This document shows positions 1-8,554 of a stretch of 40,252 nt of DNA, in pieces. The notes under the pieces are model-generated. The model did no database searches and was not told the DNA's origin. It saw only the letters and a list, made by a program, of their open reading frames with translations. The stretch comes from a virus, in the IMG/VR virus record IMGVR_UViG_3300047121_000304, positions 1 through 40,252 of that record; one strand, given 5' to 3'. A program made the position numbers and the translations under genes. The stretch's first letter is position 1, and each line of letters opens with the position of its first letter.

Positions 1-1
1 T

Positions 2-118
2 GTATTCAAGCCTTTGGTCAGGCGTAAGGTCGCTTACATATTTGGCTTTAACTTGGATGAAGCAGAGGAAATCGTGAGGCATTATGACAATAAAAGAGAA
101 GCTACAAGAAAAGCATAA
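2..118 (+). CDS. C-terminal part of a small unknown protein (5' truncated by window start)
   Basis: An open frame runs from the first bases to a TAA at 116-118 and contains the protein-like stretch VAYIFGFNLDEAEEIV. It overlaps the start of the next gene by 35 nt. If the molecule is circular, this would be the tail of the small gene that begins at 40148, just after the integrase, but the two frames are out of register by one base at the junction. The direct continuation of the 40148 frame instead stops at 25-27. I do not recognise the protein. Which frame is real is uncertain. Confidence 0.35.
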   Translation, partial: VFKPLVRRKVAYIFGFNLDEAEEIVRHYDNKREATRKA

Positions 119-344
119 TTACAAAGAGTTATTGTTTGCCGATGGGTTTGACAAGGCAATCCTTGGGGTGGCTTGGGCGTATGACAAGCCTATGGCTGTG
201 GCCTATGACAAGGACAAGTGCATTAAAATTCTTATGGAAAGGGATGGGATGAACGAGGCTGACGCAAGCGAGTTCTTTACCTACAATGTGGAGGGAGCCT
301 ATGTCGGGGAGCAAACCCCGGTGTTTGTGGAGCTAAAGAAATGA
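84..344 (+). CDS. Small conserved-type phage protein, unknown function
   Basis: An 86-residue acidic/hydrophilic protein starting at an ATG with a GAGG ribosome-binding site a few bases upstream. It has no signal peptide or membrane segment. The C-terminal half carries an EADASEFFTYNVEGAYVGEQ-type stretch, a pattern I associate with small conserved proteins of many tailed phages that have no assigned function. It sits in the early block that leads into the RNA polymerase gene and overlaps the next gene by ATGA (341-344), so it is translationally coupled. Function unknown. Confidence 0.75.
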   Translation: MTIKEKLQEKHNYKELLFADGFDKAILGVAWAYDKPMAVAYDKDKCIKILMERDGMNEADASEFFTYNVEGAYVGEQTPVFVELKK

Positions 345-565
345 GTGATGAGATTAAATGCGTGTATGATGAATGCCCTTATTCTGGGTTTTGCAAGCGT
401 CATACTTTTGCCATAAAGACTTTTGAAGAACCATACTTTGCCTTTCGTCCGCCAGTTCACAGCGATTACAAATGTACTATGTTTGTCCCAATTTCAGGAT
501 TGGCTGAGAAAATATATAAAGTGTCTGTAACCCCGGCAGTATCGGGGATTGATATTGTTTCCTAA
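341..565 (+). CDS. Small cysteine-containing unknown protein
   Basis: A 74-residue protein whose ATG overlaps the stop of the gene before it and whose TAA (563-565) lies just before the RNA polymerase start. Cysteines at about residues 7, 12 and 18, with another in YKCTMF near residue 45, could bind a metal, but the spacing is not a classical zinc ribbon. No membrane segment. I do not recognise the family. Its place directly ahead of the polymerase gene in an overlapping operon suggests an early host-takeover or regulatory role, which is inference only. Confidence 0.6.
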   Translation: MSDEIKCVYDECPYSGFCKRHTFAIKTFEEPYFAFRPPVHSDYKCTMFVPISGLAEKIYKVSVTPAVSGIDIVS

Positions 566-576
566 AGGTGGGCTTT

Positions 577-2958
577 GTGGACACAGGGGTTGACCAGCAA
601 GGCTTGGAATCTGAAATGGTTAAGATGGGGGAGGTTCGGCATAACGAGCAAAGGGCTAGGTATATTCAAAGGGAACTAGAGACAGCACGGCCAGCGGTGA
701 ACAGGCTTTTCTCAGGATGCGTTGGGGTTTATGCCAATGCCATAAGGGATTGGATACGCCAAGCCAAACGAAAGCCGGGGACTCGACACACGGCGGTACG
801 CCACTTGGAAAAGCTTGCTCCTGATGTCATTGCCAGCATATCGGCTAGGATCATTTTAAATTCTGTATCTACAAAGAAGACACATACCCGGCTTTGCGTA
901 AAGATTGGGGAAGCGTTGGAAGCCGAGATAAACTTTAACTTACTTAAAAAGAAAAACCCAACCTATGCCGAGCGTTCACGAAAACGCCTTATGCGTACCA
1001 AGGTGGGATATGACTTCCGAAAGAAATGTGCCTACAGCACCATTAAAAGCATAGGCATAAAGGTTAAGTATCTCACCCCAACGGAACGCTTACACATAGG
1101 CTCTGTTTGTGCAGACCTGTTTATAAAGCACACAGGATTGGTCAAGGTTCACAAAAAGTGGGAAAGCCCTAAGCGTTGGGTAAATGTAATTATTGCCACG
1201 GACGAATGTATGCAATGGATTACAAAGTTTGAAGAAGCCAAGCAATACCTTCAGCCTAGAAAGTATCCTTCTTTGGATAAGCCAAAGCCTTGGGGAAAGA
1301 ATTCTGTGGTTGGGGGATACTACAGCCGGGAGGTGGAATACCCTTTTGTTAAAACACGCAACAAGCAAGTGTTGGAAGCCGTGGTAGGACGGACTGACCA
1401 AAGAGTGTTTGATGCGGTAAACAGGATGCAGGGGACAGGGTGGCGGGTGAATAAATGGTTGTTTGAGATTATGCACAATTTCTGGAAGAACGGCATAGAT
1501 GACGGAAAAGAAGTTCCGATGAACAAGCTTTTGGTTTTGCCTTCCAAGCCAAAGGATGGGGCAAGCGTGGAAGAAATTAAAGCCTACAGCCGTCAGTCTG
1601 CTTATGTCTACAGCAAGAATGCGGAGTATCGCTCCCAAAGGCTTGCCTTGGCCCAAACCATATACACAGCACAAAAGTTTTTAAATGCTGGTAAGATTCA
1701 TTTTCCTTGTCAGTTGGATTTTAGGGGAAGGGTTTATTATGTTACCGAGCACCTCAATCCTCAAGGGTCGGATTATGCAAAAGCGTTGCTGGAGTTTTCT
1801 GAAGGCCAGCCGTTGAATGACAATGAATCTCTAAGCCATCTTTTAAAGTATGGGGCAGGGTTGTTTGGCCTAAAGGGGACATTGCAAGATTGTACGGATT
1901 GGCTTAAAAGCAACAGAGAAAGAATTAGAAAGAGCGTTAACGAGCCGTGGAACTTTAGGTGGTGGCAAGAGGCAAAGGAGCCTTGGCAGTTTTTAAGATG
2001 GTGCAAGGAATATGTGGATATGTTTGAACAGCCTAATTTTAAAAGCCATCTGCCTGTTACTTTGGATTGCACAGCCAGCGGTCTACAGATTCTTTCACTT
2101 CTTACCGGGGATTCTGAAAGTGCAAGCCATACGAACCTGAATTACAGGCACGAGCCTTCAGACATTTACGGAAAGGTTTTGGGAGAGCTACACATTTTGT
2201 TACGAAAAGATGATAGCGATTATGCAAGGTTCTGGGAAAGCAAGGTGCTGGATCGCAAGCTTACCAAGCCTGTTTGTATGACTCTTCCCTATGGCTCCAC
2301 CTTGTATGGCATTCGTGCGGGAATTGAGGATTGGTATAGAACCAAGCACGGAAGTTTGCCTAAAGATATTCCAGACTTTTGGAAGTGTACTATGTACCTA
2401 GCCAAACAATGCGTTCAGGCCGTAAAGAAGTTTATCCCCAAAGGAATGGAATGTATGGAGTGGCTTACTTCGGTGGCTAGTCCTGTGGCTAAGGCCAATA
2501 GCCCGGTGTGCTGGATAAGCCCTAGCGGATTCTTGGTGGCTCAGCCGTATATGGCGAGTAGCGGGGTTTCGGTTAAGACCAATTTGGCCGGGAAGTTTCG
2601 GTATGTTTTGTTGCAAAAAGAAAACCTTAAAAAGGTGGACGATACCAAACAAAAGCTTGCGGTTTCCCCCAATTTTATCCACAGCTTGGACGCAAGCATC
2701 CTACACCTTGCCTTGTGCGATTTTGAACATACCAGCGTAGTGGCGATCCACGATTGCTTTGGGACTCACGCCAACTTTGTCTCGGAGTTGACTCGCAAGA
2801 TTAAGGCTTCAATGGTCTCCATATTTAAAGATGACCAATTAGTTGAATTCAAGAATTGCATTAGCCGTATTAAACCAGACATAAGCTTGCCTAATAACTT
2901 TGCTAGGGGCGACTTTGACGCTGGACAGGTATGGGAGGCCAACTATATCTTTGGCTAA
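577..2958 (+). CDS. T7-like single-subunit DNA-directed RNA polymerase
   Basis: Transcribes the middle and late phage genes from phage-specific promoters. The essential residues of the T7 enzyme are all visible (793-residue numbering): DFRGRVY near 381-387, the first metal-binding Asp in TLDCTASG (D497, T7 D537), Arg and Lys in DRKLTKP (R560 and K564, T7 R627 and K631), the Tyr of MTLPYGS (Y572, T7 Y639) and the second metal Asp in IHDCFG (D726, T7 D812). At about 793 residues it is shorter than T7's 883, mostly in the N-terminal promoter-binding domain, so its promoters will differ from T7's. I chose the GTG at 577 because AAAGG (564-568) is well spaced from it. A GTG at 568 is also possible. 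It follows the small early genes and precedes replication genes. Confidence 0.96.
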   Translation: MDTGVDQQGLESEMVKMGEVRHNEQRARYIQRELETARPAVNRLFSGCVGVYANAIRDWIRQAKRKPGTRHTAVRHLEKLAPDVIASISARIILNSVSTKKTHTRLCVKIGEALEAEINFNLLKKKNPTYAERSRKRLMRTKVGYDFRKKCAYSTIKSIGIKVKYLTPTERLHIGSVCADLFIKHTGLVKVHKKWESPKRWVNVIIATDECMQWITKFEEAKQYLQPRKYPSLDKPKPWGKNSVVGGYYSREVEYPFVKTRNKQVLEAVVGRTDQRVFDAVNRMQGTGWRVNKWLFEIMHNFWKNGIDDGKEVPMNKLLVLPSKPKDGASVEEIKAYSRQSAYVYSKNAEYRSQRLALAQTIYTAQKFLNAGKIHFPCQLDFRGRVYYVTEHLNPQGSDYAKALLEFSEGQPLNDNESLSHLLKYGAGLFGLKGTLQDCTDWLKSNRERIRKSVNEPWNFRWWQEAKEPWQFLRWCKEYVDMFEQPNFKSHLPVTLDCTASGLQILSLLTGDSESASHTNLNYRHEPSDIYGKVLGELHILLRKDDSDYARFWESKVLDRKLTKPVCMTLPYGSTLYGIRAGIEDWYRTKHGSLPKDIPDFWKCTMYLAKQCVQAVKKFIPKGMECMEWLTSVASPVAKANSPVCWISPSGFLVAQPYMASSGVSVKTNLAGKFRYVLLQKENLKKVDDTKQKLAVSPNFIHSLDASILHLALCDFEHTSVVAIHDCFGTHANFVSELTRKIKASMVSIFKDDQLVEFKNCISRIKPDISLPNNFARGDFDAGQVWEANYIFG

Positions 2959-2980
2959 ACAAAAGGAGGACACACAACAA

Positions 2981-3253
2981 ATGAATCGAGAACCAAAACC
3001 ATACGAGTTTGAGGATGAGGGTAGGCAAGTGACTACCTTTGTTCATTCCTCACGCTACGAAAACCAACCTGAGACTCAGGTAACAATGTCTACCCATTCG
3101 GGGAAGCTGGATGACATTTTGATTAGCTTCCAAAAGTTTCTTTACGCTTGCGGTTTCCGCTGGCCTAAGAATTACGTTTTGCAGTTTGCCCCGGCAGAAG
3201 TTTTTCCAAGAGAGGTCTTGGATGACTCGGATACTGAAGTGTCCGTGAACTAA
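2981..3253 (+). CDS. Small unknown protein ahead of SSB
   Basis: A 90-residue protein. The frame is open further upstream inside the polymerase gene, but the ATG at 2981 follows a strong AAAAGGAGG site and is the natural start. The sequence is acidic at the N-terminus and near the C-terminus (LDDSDTEV), with a helical segment LDDILISFQKFLYACGF followed by RWPKNY. No catalytic motif or membrane segment. It lies between the RNA polymerase and SSB genes, where T7 phages keep small host-interaction proteins such as the gp2 inhibitor, but I see no convincing likeness to gp2. Function unknown. Confidence 0.75.
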   Translation: MNREPKPYEFEDEGRQVTTFVHSSRYENQPETQVTMSTHSGKLDDILISFQKFLYACGFRWPKNYVLQFAPAEVFPREVLDDSDTEVSVN

Positions 3254-3273
3254 CCTAAAAAGGAGATACAACA

Positions 3274-3906
3274 ATGGACAATAGAATACTTAAGCTTGTC
3301 TCCCCCAAGGGAGTTGCAAGCTACCCTAAACTGAATGAGCCTGACACAAAGTTTAAGCCTGATGGGGAATACTCTGTCAGCTTGCTTTGCGATCCAAACG
3401 AAGCCAAGAGCTTTGCCGAATCGGTGAAGGCTTGCGTCAAAGAATACTACGCTGAACAATGCCGACTTCTTAAGAAGAAGGAATTGAAGGTGGCTGAGCT
3501 TCCGATTAAGGAAGACACCGACAAAGAAGGAAACAAGACCGGGAAGATGCGGATTAAGTTTGCTCTTTCCGCCAAGGTTAAAAGCAAGAAGTCAGGCAAA
3601 GAATGGGAACAGCGTCCCGCTTTGTTTGATACCAAAGGAAAGGTAATCAAGGAGCGAGTTGGTGGTGGTAGCATCATTAAAGTTGCTTGCGAGGTGTTCC
3701 CTTGGTACACCCCGGCTCTTGGGGTTGGGGCAAGCCTTCGTTGCAAGGCCGTTCAGGTGATTGATCTTAAATCCCCTAGCGGTGTTGCCAACGCTGAAGC
3801 CTTTGGCTTTACGGCAGAGGAGGAAGGATATGTTAGCGGAGGCGAAAGCCTTCCTGACAATGTGTTTGGTAGCGATGCCGAGGCCAAGGGGAATGGCGAC
3901 TTCTAA
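3274..3906 (+). CDS. T7 gp2.5-like single-stranded DNA-binding protein
   Basis: Coats single-stranded DNA at the replication fork and couples polymerase with primase-helicase. The 210-residue protein starts after AAAAAGGAG and has the features of the gp2.5 family: an OB-fold-sized basic body with alternating beta segments (YSVSLLCDPNEAKSF; a lysine-rich central part at 60-120; VFPWYTPALGVGASLRCKAV near 150) and an acidic C-terminal tail ending in an aromatic residue (GNGDF). In T7 this tail contacts the polymerase and helicase. T7 gp2.5 is 232 residues. Its 3' end overlaps the endonuclease I gene, matching the T7 2.5-3 order. Confidence 0.88.
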   Translation: MDNRILKLVSPKGVASYPKLNEPDTKFKPDGEYSVSLLCDPNEAKSFAESVKACVKEYYAEQCRLLKKKELKVAELPIKEDTDKEGNKTGKMRIKFALSAKVKSKKSGKEWEQRPALFDTKGKVIKERVGGGSIIKVACEVFPWYTPALGVGASLRCKAVQVIDLKSPSGVANAEAFGFTAEEEGYVSGGESLPDNVFGSDAEAKGNGDF

Positions 3907-4333
3907 ACCAAAGAAGTATCGTTCCACGCTGGAACACAACATAGCCCTACACCTTGAAAAGGCGGGGGCTAAGTTCCAGTACGAATCCATCCGTTTGCCC
4001 TACATTCGGAAGTGTGCATACACGCCTGATTTCATCCTGTGGAATGGGATCATTGTAGAGGCAAAGGGGTGGTTTCGTTCAGCCGACAGGTCAAAGTTAG
4101 TGCTTGTCAAAAAGGCTAGTCCGTGGATTGATATTCGTTTGGTTTTTCAAAGAGCCAGCAACAGGCTTAACAAACACACCAAAACAACATACGCAGAATG
4201 GGCGACCAAAAATGGTTTTCCTTTTGCAGAGGGCCGAATCCCTGAGGATTGGCTAAAGGAGAGAGATGAGCTTAGAAAACTTGCTAGACTTTGTAAACGA
4301 TTTCGAAGCAAAATATGGGGCGAAGCCAACTAG
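3893..4333 (+). CDS. T7 gp3-like endonuclease I (Holliday-junction resolvase)
   Basis: Cuts branched DNA and helps degrade host DNA and resolve recombination intermediates. The 146-residue length matches T7 gp3 (149). The PD-(D/E)XK core is visible at about residues 43-58: YTPDFIL followed by IIVEAKGWF, with a conserved Glu in TLEHNIA near residue 13. The ATG at 3893 is preceded by AAGGGG and lies just before the SSB stop, so the longer open frame from 3761 is not needed. The basic C-terminus (LARLCKRFRSKIW) fits DNA binding. It overlaps the next small gene by 68 nt. Confidence 0.9.
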   Translation: MATSKPKKYRSTLEHNIALHLEKAGAKFQYESIRLPYIRKCAYTPDFILWNGIIVEAKGWFRSADRSKLVLVKKASPWIDIRLVFQRASNRLNKHTKTTYAEWATKNGFPFAEGRIPEDWLKERDELRKLARLCKRFRSKIWGEAN

Positions 4334-4469
4334 AATTGGCATAACCAAAGACCGCTTTGAATATCTTGAGAAACAGCTAGAAGACCAAGCCCCGGTTAAG
4401 TACACGGCTTGCTATCTAGGCACAGCCAAAATACGCCTGTTCGGTACGGAGGTGTTTTGCGTTAAATGA
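4266..4469 (+). CDS. Small unknown protein between endonuclease I and primase-helicase
   Basis: A 67-residue protein whose ATG follows AGGAGAG inside the 3' end of the endonuclease gene (68-nt overlap) and whose TGA overlaps the primase start (ATGAG), so it is part of a tightly coupled operon. The first half looks helical (LLDFVNDFEAKYG, ITKDRFEYLEKQL) and the second half beta (TACYLGTAKIRLFGTEVFCV). This layout resembles small phage proteins with a helix-then-hairpin fold, but I cannot name a family. Confidence 0.65.
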   Translation: MSLENLLDFVNDFEAKYGAKPTRIGITKDRFEYLEKQLEDQAPVKYTACYLGTAKIRLFGTEVFCVK

Positions 4470-6070
4470 GCAGTTTCGTAGCACACGAACCTTGCTCAAA
4501 ATGCGGATCATCCGATGCCCTTTCAAGGTATGATGATGGGCACGGATATTGCTTTGCTTGCAGGACGTATTTTAAGGCGGACAGCAACACAACAAACACA
4601 GCACAAAGGAGGATGATTGAAATGATGCCACAGGAAGCTTTTGTAGATGGTGAACATATTGATTTAAACAAGCGGGGCCTGACCTTGGATACTTGTAAGA
4701 AGTGGGACTACAGGATCGGGCACTACAATGGTAGGCCAGTTCAGATTGCCAATTACAAGGATATGGACGGCAAGGTTATTGCCCAAAAGATTCGGTTTCC
4801 TAACAAGGATTTTAAAATTATTGGCGATGGGCACAGGATGGGGCTTTATGGAATGCACCTTTGGAAGGGGAATTTTAAAATGGTTACGATTACGGAGGGG
4901 GAAATTGATGCTCTTTCCGTAAGCCAGCTTTACCAGAATAAGTGGCCTGTAGTGTCTGTCCCTAATGGTGCTCAGGGAGCGGTCAAAGCCGTGGCTAAGA
5001 ACTTGGAATGGCTTGAGCAGTTTGAGGTGGTTGTGTTTATGTTTGATAACGATGAGCCGGGGATACAAGCCAGCAAGGAGTGTTCTGCTTTGCTGTCCCC
5101 TAGGAAGGCTAGGATTGCGAGCTTACCATTAAAGGATGCAAATGAGATGCTTGTGGCCGGGAAGGGTACAGAGGTTATTGACGCAATGTGGAGGGCCAAG
5201 GAGTACAGGCCCGATGGGATTGTTGGCGGAACTGATCTTTGGGAATATATAACTAAAGTTGACCTTCAAGAGGCTATTCCATACCCATATCCGGGGCTTA
5301 CTAAAATGACCCACGGATTGCGGAAGGGGGAGCTTGTAACCATAACCGCTGGATCGGGGATTGGTAAGAGCCAGTTCTGCCGGGAGCTAAGCCATCACTT
5401 GTTGGTACACGGCCAAAGCGTTGGTTACATTGCCTTGGAAGAATCAGTAAGGCGTACAACTTTGGGGATATTGGGAATTGAAATGTCTACTCCTCTTCAT
5501 TTAAGGAAGGACATAGACGAAAAAGAATTAAAGAAAGCCTTTGATTCGTGTTTGGCTTCGGGGCGTTTCTTTACTTATGACCACTTTGGTTCAATGGATT
5601 CAAGCAATCTTATGAACCGAATTCGCTATATGTCCAAAGGCTGTGGGTGTGGCTGGATTATCCTAGACCATCTTAGCATTGTGGTTTCTGGTATGGGTGA
5701 CGGAGATGAACGGAGGTTGATTGACAACACAATGACTAAGCTTCGTTCCTTAGTTGAGGAATTAAAAGTAGGGATGATTATTGTTAGCCATCTTCGTAGG
5801 CCAGAAGGAAGGGGACACGAGGAGGGAGCCAGCACCAGCCTTAGTCAACTTCGTGGTTCTGCTGGTATTGCTCAATTAAGCGATATGGTTCTTGGGCTGG
5901 AACGGAATCAGCAAGACGAGGCACAGAGAAATAGAACAATTGTGAGAATCCTGAAGAACCGCTTTACCGGGGAAACAGGCATAGCTTCTTATTTGGAATA
6001 TGACAACGAAAGGGGACGGCTTGTGGATATGGGAGAAGCCCCGGTTGATTTACCTGAGGAGCTACAATGA
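4466..6070 (+). CDS. T7 gp4-like bifunctional DNA primase-helicase
   Basis: Synthesises RNA primers and unwinds DNA ahead of the polymerase. Domains in order: a zinc-binding domain with C10, C13, C29 and C32 (same spacing as T7 gp4); a TOPRIM primase fold with Glu in TITEGEIDAL (E144) and the acidic pair in FMFDNDEPG (D194, D196); a RecA-like hexameric helicase with Walker A AGSGIGKSQ (295-303), Walker B WIILDHLS (D401), the switch region IIVSHLRRP and an arginine-finger candidate in KNRFTGETG. It is 534 residues against 566 in T7. The C-terminus (DLPEELQ) is acidic, as in T7 where it contacts the polymerase. Overlaps both neighbours by 4 nt. Confidence 0.96.
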   Translation: MSSFVAHEPCSKCGSSDALSRYDDGHGYCFACRTYFKADSNTTNTAQRRMIEMMPQEAFVDGEHIDLNKRGLTLDTCKKWDYRIGHYNGRPVQIANYKDMDGKVIAQKIRFPNKDFKIIGDGHRMGLYGMHLWKGNFKMVTITEGEIDALSVSQLYQNKWPVVSVPNGAQGAVKAVAKNLEWLEQFEVVVFMFDNDEPGIQASKECSALLSPRKARIASLPLKDANEMLVAGKGTEVIDAMWRAKEYRPDGIVGGTDLWEYITKVDLQEAIPYPYPGLTKMTHGLRKGELVTITAGSGIGKSQFCRELSHHLLVHGQSVGYIALEESVRRTTLGILGIEMSTPLHLRKDIDEKELKKAFDSCLASGRFFTYDHFGSMDSSNLMNRIRYMSKGCGCGWIILDHLSIVVSGMGDGDERRLIDNTMTKLRSLVEELKVGMIIVSHLRRPEGRGHEEGASTSLSQLRGSAGIAQLSDMVLGLERNQQDEAQRNRTIVRILKNRFTGETGIASYLEYDNERGRLVDMGEAPVDLPEELQ

Positions 6071-6282
6071 AGCATAGGACAAAGGGGATAAAGGCAGAAA
6101 TAGGTTGGAGTATAGCCCTTTTGGAAGAAGCCCAAGAACGGCTCAGAAAGTACAGGCAGGGCGAAGACCACGGCAAAAACCTAAAGCTAAAAACAATTCA
6201 AATGCGGGTTGATATGGTTTTAGTTATTGCCAAAAGACTACAGAAAAAATACGATACACGGAAACAGGAGGACACAAAATGA
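6067..6282 (+). CDS. Small basic helical unknown protein
   Basis: A 71-residue Lys/Arg-rich protein predicted to be almost all helix, including IALLEEAQERLRKYRQG. The ATGA overlaps at both ends (with primase-helicase and DNA polymerase) show it is translated as part of the replication operon. T7 also has small genes between 4 and 5, but none of them is recognisable here. No motif or membrane segment. Confidence 0.7.
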   Translation: MKHRTKGIKAEIGWSIALLEEAQERLRKYRQGEDHGKNLKLKTIQMRVDMVLVIAKRLQKKYDTRKQEDTK

Positions 6283-8168
6283 ACGCACTTGTGTTTGATT
6301 TGGAGAGTGATGGATTGTTGGACGAAACGCAGAACATACATTGTATTGTGATTCACGATACAAAGACAGGCAAAACCACCCGGTATAATGATGCCGAAGG
6401 GCATAACCCTGTTCAGGAAGGCGTTGATTTTTTGGTTAACGCAGACCCAAAAGAACATATTATTGTTGGGCACAATGTGTTGGGTTTTGATATTCCTGTT
6501 TTGTTTAAGCTTTATAACGCTTACCCTCAGGCTTCTATTCGGGATACTTTAGTTTGTACTCGGTTGATTTGGGCCGACATAAGGGAAAAAGATTTTTCCT
6601 TTGCTAGGAAGAATGCTTGGTTTCCTAAGCAGTTGATTGGTTCTCACAGCCTAAAAGCTTGGGGTTATCGGATTGGTTTACGCAAGGGTGACTTTAAGGA
6701 AGGCGGGGATTTTAGCCGATGGTCGAAGGAGATGGAGGATTATTGCGTAAAGGATGTCGAAGTAACTTTAAAGCTTTGGGAAAACATTAAGCTTAAGAAT
6801 TACTCTGATGTTGCTTTGGATTTGGAACACAAATTTGCACAGGCTTTATTGCTTCAGGAGAAGCACGGCTTTGCATTTAACAAAAAACAAGCGGAGGAAT
6901 TATATGTTAAGATGGCTAAACGCAGGGTTGAACTGGAGCAAGAACTTCAGCGAGTATTTGAGCCTAATGTTGAGCGACTTAAATCCCGAAGCTATGTTTT
7001 CTTGGACAAAACCTACTCCACCAAAGCGGAAGCCTCTGAAGAGGCGAAACGCTGGGCAAAAGAAAACGACAAAACCCAAAAGGAAGGCTTAAGCCTAGTA
7101 CAAGAGGGTGAGCAAAAACAAAGGCGGATACCATTCAATCCGGGGAGCCGGGAAGAAATTGCGGAAAGATTTAAAAAGAAATACAAGTGGGAGCCAAAAG
7201 AGTTTACCCCTGATGGAAAACCCAAAGTGGATGAAGCGGTGCTTCAAACTCTTGCGGGGATGGGCTATACAGAGGCCAAACCCCTGCTTGAATATCTCCT
7301 CCTTCAAAAGAGGATTGGACAGCTTGCAGAAGGGAACGAAGCTTGGTTAAAGTTGGTTCGCCCCAATGGGCGGATTCACGGAAGGGTAAATACGAATGGT
7401 GCAATAACCGGGCGTTGCACACATTCTAAACCAAACATAGCCCAAGTACCTAGGGTAGGGAGCGAATATGGAAAAGAATGTAGAGAATTATTCATTGCTG
7501 GGGAGGGTAAAAAATTGGTGGGGGCGGACGCTTCAGGGTTGGAGTTGCGGTGTTTGGCACACTATTTGGCTCGATACGATGGAGGAGCCTACGCAAACGA
7601 AATTATACAAGGGGATATCCACACCCTTAATCAAGCTTCCGCTGGATTGCCAACGAGGGATGATGCGAAAACATTCATCTACGCATTCTTGTATGGGGCA
7701 GGGGATGAAAAAATTGGTAACATTATCGGAAAAGGACAGGACGAAGGACGAAGGATTAAGCGAGAGTTTTTAGAAAAGACCCCGGCTTTAAAGAAACTTA
7801 AGGAAAGCATAGACTTTACTCTAAAGCAACGGAATTGGTTGGCTGGGTTGGACGGAAGAAAGCTACCTATTCGTAGTAATCATTCAGCTTTAAACACGCT
7901 TTTACAAAGTGCTGGGGCGTTGGTTATGAAGATGTCTACTATATTATTACTGGAAAAGCTTCAAAAATTAGGCTTTATCTTTGGGCCTGATTATGCTCTA
8001 GTAGCCCATATCCACGATGAAATGCAGATCGAGTGCAGGGCGGATATTGCAGATGAAGTCGGCAAAACAGCCGTTGCATCCATAGAGGATGCCGGGAAAT
8101 TATTTAACTTTAAATGTCCACTCACAGGAGAGTATCGGATAGGCCAAAATTGGGCCGAGACGCATTAA
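6279..8168 (+). CDS. T7 gp5-like family A DNA polymerase with 3'-5' exonuclease
   Basis: Replicates the phage genome. The exonuclease domain shows D7 and E9 in VFDLESDG, D71 in NVLGFDIP and D159 in YCVKDVEVT. The polymerase domain shows motif A GADASGLELR (D417), motif B DDAKTFIYAFLYGAG (K464, Y468) and motif C HIHDEMQIE (D580). It has 629 residues against 704 in T7, so loops such as the thioredoxin-binding region are probably reduced or different. Strong AGGAGG upstream; it begins by overlapping the preceding small gene. Its 3' end is overlapped by 55 nt by the LAGLIDADG-type ORF. Confidence 0.97.
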   Translation: MNALVFDLESDGLLDETQNIHCIVIHDTKTGKTTRYNDAEGHNPVQEGVDFLVNADPKEHIIVGHNVLGFDIPVLFKLYNAYPQASIRDTLVCTRLIWADIREKDFSFARKNAWFPKQLIGSHSLKAWGYRIGLRKGDFKEGGDFSRWSKEMEDYCVKDVEVTLKLWENIKLKNYSDVALDLEHKFAQALLLQEKHGFAFNKKQAEELYVKMAKRRVELEQELQRVFEPNVERLKSRSYVFLDKTYSTKAEASEEAKRWAKENDKTQKEGLSLVQEGEQKQRRIPFNPGSREEIAERFKKKYKWEPKEFTPDGKPKVDEAVLQTLAGMGYTEAKPLLEYLLLQKRIGQLAEGNEAWLKLVRPNGRIHGRVNTNGAITGRCTHSKPNIAQVPRVGSEYGKECRELFIAGEGKKLVGADASGLELRCLAHYLARYDGGAYANEIIQGDIHTLNQASAGLPTRDDAKTFIYAFLYGAGDEKIGNIIGKGQDEGRRIKREFLEKTPALKKLKESIDFTLKQRNWLAGLDGRKLPIRSNHSALNTLLQSAGALVMKMSTILLLEKLQKLGFIFGPDYALVAHIHDEMQIECRADIADEVGKTAVASIEDAGKLFNFKCPLTGEYRIGQNWAETH

Positions 8169-8554
8169 ATCTAAAAGCCATTGCACCCAATGAAATTAGC
8201 TACCTTGCGGGATATGTGGATGGAGAGGGTTGTTTGGTTGTTGCCTGTGGATCAATTACAATCAAAGTGGATTCTTGCTATCCAAAAGTTTGTCATAGAT
8301 TGTTTAAGTTATTTGGCGGTAGGTTTAGACACATTAAAAGAAAAGCTACATTTACTGGACGAAACCGACACTATTTTAGTTGGACGGCTCACGGAGAGAG
8401 AGCATATTTGGCTGTCTCAACCTTATTCCCTTTTTTGCGTGAGAAAAAGGATCAAGCAAAGTTGTTCCTCAAGGCTCACCATACCAAGGGTGTTGCTGAA
8501 AAGGACAAAATAAACTTGAAACTTAAACAGCTAAAACGAATGGTTTATCTATGA
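8114..8554 (+). CDS. LAGLIDADG-type homing endonuclease-like protein
   Basis: A 146-residue protein with a recognisable LAGLIDADG helix, ISYLAGYVDGEGC (residues 28-40), the acidic Asp/Glu at its end being the usual metal ligands. It is followed by a beta-rich section (CLVVACGSITIKV, then RHYFSWTAHGERAYL) and a helical C-terminus, as in single-motif members that act as homodimers. The ATG at 8114 lies inside the polymerase gene; no later in-frame ATG precedes the motif. It sits exactly between polymerase and exonuclease, usually adjacent in T7-like phages, and ends with an ATGA overlap to the exonuclease, so it is an insertion that has become part of the operon. Activity is inferred. Confidence 0.8.
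   Translation: MSTHRRVSDRPKLGRDALNLKAIAPNEISYLAGYVDGEGCLVVACGSITIKVDSCYPKVCHRLFKLFGGRFRHIKRKATFTGRNRHYFSWTAHGERAYLAVSTLFPFLREKKDQAKLFLKAHHTKGVAEKDKINLKLKQLKRMVYL

Noticed and set aside
1090-1674. 194-codon minus-strand ORF inside the RNA polymerase gene
   Set aside because: It lies wholly opposite a gene with all catalytic motifs, and its translation has no recognisable features; all other long minus-strand ORFs are likewise shadows.
3761-3892. Upstream extension of endonuclease I
   Set aside because: The extension overlaps SSB and is not needed; ATG 3893 has a good ribosome-binding site and gives the family length.
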